From Streptacidiphilus jeojiense (GTDB lineage: Bacteria > Actinomycetota > Actinomycetes > Streptomycetales > Streptomycetaceae): a DNA stretch of 64,000 nt. Below, one piece after another: positions 62,350 to 64,000 of this stretch; position 1 is the first letter of the stretch, and each line of letters starts with the position of its first letter. The position numbers and the translations under genes were made by a program. The notes beneath the pieces are model-generated. The model did not search any database and was not told where the DNA came from. It saw nothing but the letters and a program-made list of their open reading frames with translations. Where the stretch lies: positions 1 through 64,000 of the forward strand of contig NZ_JOEH01000020.1 in assembly GCF_000719095.1 (NCBI RefSeq). The letters are read 5' to 3'.

Positions 62350-63252
62350 ATGGAGTATCTGAGCCTGGATCAGGTCGAAGCCGTCGCGCGGCGCGCCCAT
62401 GCCGGGCAGGTGGACAAGGCCGGGCGTCCCTACGCGGAGCACCTGGCCGCGGTGGCGGCGGGCGTCCGCGAGCGGGGCGGCGACCCGGAGCAGATCGCCG
62501 CCGCCTGGCTGCACGACGCGATCGAGGACGACGCGCTGTCGGGGGAGTGGCTGGCCGGGGCGCCGCTGTCGGAGCGGACCAAGGCGCTGGTGCTGGCGAT
62601 GACCAAGCACCCGGGGGAGGACCCGCGCGACTACGCGGCGCGACTGCGTGCCGAGCCGGGTGCGGTGGTGATCAAGCAGGCGGACCTGGAGCACAACAGC
62701 AACCCCCGGCGGCTGGCCGAACTGGACCCGGCGACCCGGATCCGGCTGCGCCGCAAGTACGCCAGGATGGGCAGGCTGCTGCGCTGGGACCCGGCCGCCC
62801 CGGTCCCGGCCCGCCCCGGCGAGGGCGATCCGGGGGACGCGGCACTGCTGGACGGCCTGCGCCGCGACCGGACCGACGGCTGGGAGACCCTCGCCGCACA
62901 TGTCCGCGACTGGCAGGTGCAGGACGACGACTACCTCTGGACGGAGGGCCGCCGACTTCCGGACGGCGGCTGGCAGTTGGGCTACCCCGTGTACAGCGGG
63001 CGGGTCGACTCGATCCGCTTCGCCCTGGACTCGGTCGGGGCGGTGACCCCGGCCTACCACTGGATGACGTTCGCGCCGCCGCAGTTGAGCCGGGAGGAGA
63101 CCTGCTCGCCGGCCGACGCCGTCCGGCTGGCCACCCATCTCGTCCGGGGTGAACGCTACGGCGACGGCACGATCGGCAGTGCCCTGCTGGACGGCACGCT
63201 GTTCGCCGTCGCCGAGGCACTGGTCGGCTGGCGCCAGGCATCTCATATATGA
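62350..63252 (+). CDS. HD-domain protein fused to DUF6508-like domain
   Basis: A 300-residue protein. Residues about 5-140 form an HD phosphohydrolase of the RelA/SpoT-hydrolase shape: ARRAHAGQVDKAGRPYAEHLAAVA, AAAWLHDAIEDD (the H-D pair), IKQADLEHNS. The ED after HD fits ppGpp hydrolase-like (MESH1/SpoT) enzymes. Residues about 210-298 resemble DUF6508 (GYPVYSGRVDSIRFAL, DAVRLATHLVRGERYGDGTIGSALLDGTLFAVAEAL). TAGGGT lies six bases before the ATG, so the start may be leaderless. The stop codon lies in a palindrome shared with the GntR gene promoter. Confidence 0.8.
   Translation: MEYLSLDQVEAVARRAHAGQVDKAGRPYAEHLAAVAAGVRERGGDPEQIAAAWLHDAIEDDALSGEWLAGAPLSERTKALVLAMTKHPGEDPRDYAARLRAEPGAVVIKQADLEHNSNPRRLAELDPATRIRLRRKYARMGRLLRWDPAAPVPARPGEGDPGDAALLDGLRRDRTDGWETLAAHVRDWQVQDDDYLWTEGRRLPDGGWQLGYPVYSGRVDSIRFALDSVGAVTPAYHWMTFAPPQLSREETCSPADAVRLATHLVRGERYGDGTIGSALLDGTLFAVAEALVGWRQASHI
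63243..63252. promoter_or_regulatory. TCATATATGA palindrome, first copy
   Basis: A perfect 10-bp palindrome that includes the stop codon of the HD gene. An identical copy lies at 63367-63376, 124 bp on, just before the GntR gene. Confidence 0.55.
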
Positions 63253-63263
63253 CGAGGGATGAG

Positions 63264-63288
63264 GCTACGGAGCTGCGAACTCCGTAGC
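63264..63288 (+). terminator. 9-bp hairpin terminator after the HD gene
   Basis: GCTACGGAG (63264-63272), loop CTGCGAA, CTCCGTAGC (63280-63288), starting 11 bases past the stop codon. Confidence 0.7.
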
Positions 63289-63366
63289 AGCCGCCCTGGC
63301 TCGGCGAATCCTTCCTGCGCGACCACTTGACCACCGACGCTCGGACCCTTAGCGTCTGCGCCAGAT

Positions 63367-63376
63367 CATATATGAG
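63367..63376. promoter_or_regulatory. TCATATATGA palindrome, second copy
   Basis: Identical to the palindrome at 63243-63252 and lying 50 bp before the GntR start, within AGATCATATATGAGATCT. Likely autoregulatory operator; the pair could bind the regulator with DNA looping. Confidence 0.6.
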
Positions 63377-63425
63377 ATCTCATGCAGAACCTGTTCGCGC
63401 CGTGCACCAGCCAGGAGCAGAAGAC

Positions 63426-64000
63426 GTGCCCGAGATCCTTGCCCAGAACGGACAGGCCCGCCCCGGGGCCCTGCCCTCGCGCACCGAGGCCGTGCTGGAG
63501 TCCATCAAGCACGCCATCCTGATCGGGGAGTTGAAGCCCGGGCAGGCATTGGTGGAGACGGACCTCGCCGAGCAGCTGGGCGTCTCCAAGACGCCGGTGC
63601 GGGAGGCGCTGAAGACCCTGGCCGGCTCCGGACTGGTCGTCATGAGCCCCTACAAGGGGGCGGCCGTTCGCGAGGTCGACCAGGCGCACGCCCGCTGCGT
63701 CTACGACATGCGGCTGCTGCTGGAGCCGGTCGCCGCCGCCCGCACCGCCGCCGGCGCGGTCGACTGGGAGGTCGCCCGGCGCGCCCTGGACCTGGCCGAC
63801 CAGGCCTCGGACACGGCTGAGCGCTCGCTCGCCAACCGCGCCTTCCACCGGGCGCTGTACGCCGGCTGCGGCAACCCGCTGCTGGTACGGACCCTGGACG
63901 AACTGCGCGACCAGACGGCGCTGCTGTCCAGCGCGGCCTGGGCCCGGCAGCCCTCCTGGGAGCAGGAGGCACGCGAACACCGGGCGATCCTGGCCGCCGC
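63426..64000 (+). CDS. GntR-family (FadR/FCD) regulator, cut by the window end
   Basis: The first 191 or so residues of a GntR regulator. The winged helix domain is residues about 15-80 (TEAVLESIKHAILIGELKPG, DLAEQLGVSKTPVREALKTLAGSGLVVMSPYKGAAV), followed by an FCD ligand domain (DMRLLLEPVAAARTAAGAV, NRAFHRALYAGCGNPLLV), whose conserved Asp/His residues bind a metal or carboxylate ligand. GTG 63426 with GGAG 9 nt before it. The 3' end is outside the window. Probably autoregulated through TCATATATGA. Confidence 0.88.
   Translation, partial: MPEILAQNGQARPGALPSRTEAVLESIKHAILIGELKPGQALVETDLAEQLGVSKTPVREALKTLAGSGLVVMSPYKGAAVREVDQAHARCVYDMRLLLEPVAAARTAAGAVDWEVARRALDLADQASDTAERSLANRAFHRALYAGCGNPLLVRTLDELRDQTALLSSAAWARQPSWEQEAREHRAILAA

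Overview
This window is high-GC actinobacterial DNA, most likely from the Streptomycetaceae (a Streptomyces, Kitasatospora or Streptacidiphilus type genome). The grounds are the strong third-position GC, many GTG starts, start-codon overlaps inside operons, many Sec/Tat-secreted carbohydrate-active enzymes, an ECF41-type sigma factor, SPW-repeat and DUF6879/DUF6880-type proteins, and several apparently leaderless promoters. I saw no tRNA, rRNA, CRISPR array, IS element or phage module. The content is accessory and regulatory rather than core.

Layout. 1-737: no convincing gene, one perfect 14-bp inverted repeat. 738-4432 (minus): a bacterial ubiquitin-like conjugation locus. It encodes a tandem two-Ubl protein, an E2-like protein, a JAB-E1 fusion and a DUF6527 protein, preceded by an XRE regulator and an ImmA/IrrE protease. 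The same operator-like dyad lies in front of both halves. 4783-7236: ArsR/SRPBCC/RibD-like operon, a 27-codon ORF and a TetR gene sharing a TetR-type operator. 7278-9185: Kup potassium transporter. 9364-11058: an unusual PhyH-PHP fusion. 11107-13282: a DUF6879 gene and a putative RiPP cassette (66-aa precursor candidate plus an RRE-ThiF/E1-like enzyme). 13411-18194: secreted beta-helix hydrolase behind a DasR-like site, SPW membrane protein, ADP-ribosylglycohydrolase-CPCC fusion, inositol-phosphate synthase. 18420-23076: glycosyltransferase-like protein, three-gene ABC-2 exporter, methyltransferase.

23195-26065: katG divergent from a Fur-family regulator. 26240-29132: DinB protein, GH53 galactanase, PL7 alginate lyase. 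29366-32504: GbsR/MarR-type regulator divergent from an ABC exporter pair. 32571-40925: FAD dehydrogenase, a Tat-exported PAP2 phosphatase with a beta-strand repeat, and a coupled phospholipase C / GH92 mannosidase pair. 40996-50746: several PfpI/AraC regulators, hydrolases, a secreted GATase-like protein and an S9 peptidase. A 1.7-kb two-gene block here is flanked by 166-bp near-perfect direct repeats. 50861-53866: small unknown protein, hydrolase, exonuclease, acetyltransferase, NlpC/P60 hydrolase. 53940-57777: TetR divergent from an APC permease coupled to a YtcJ-like amidohydrolase. 57854-64000: DUF6880-like protein, VOC protein, MFS exporter divergent from an ECF41 sigma factor with matching ECF41 promoters on both sides, an HD-DUF6508 fusion, and the 5' part of a GntR/FCD regulator.

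The most novel material is the ubiquitin-like locus with its shared operator, the RRE-ThiF peptide cassette, the PhyH-PHP fusion and the repeat-flanked block. All family calls are from reading motifs; no database search was run.
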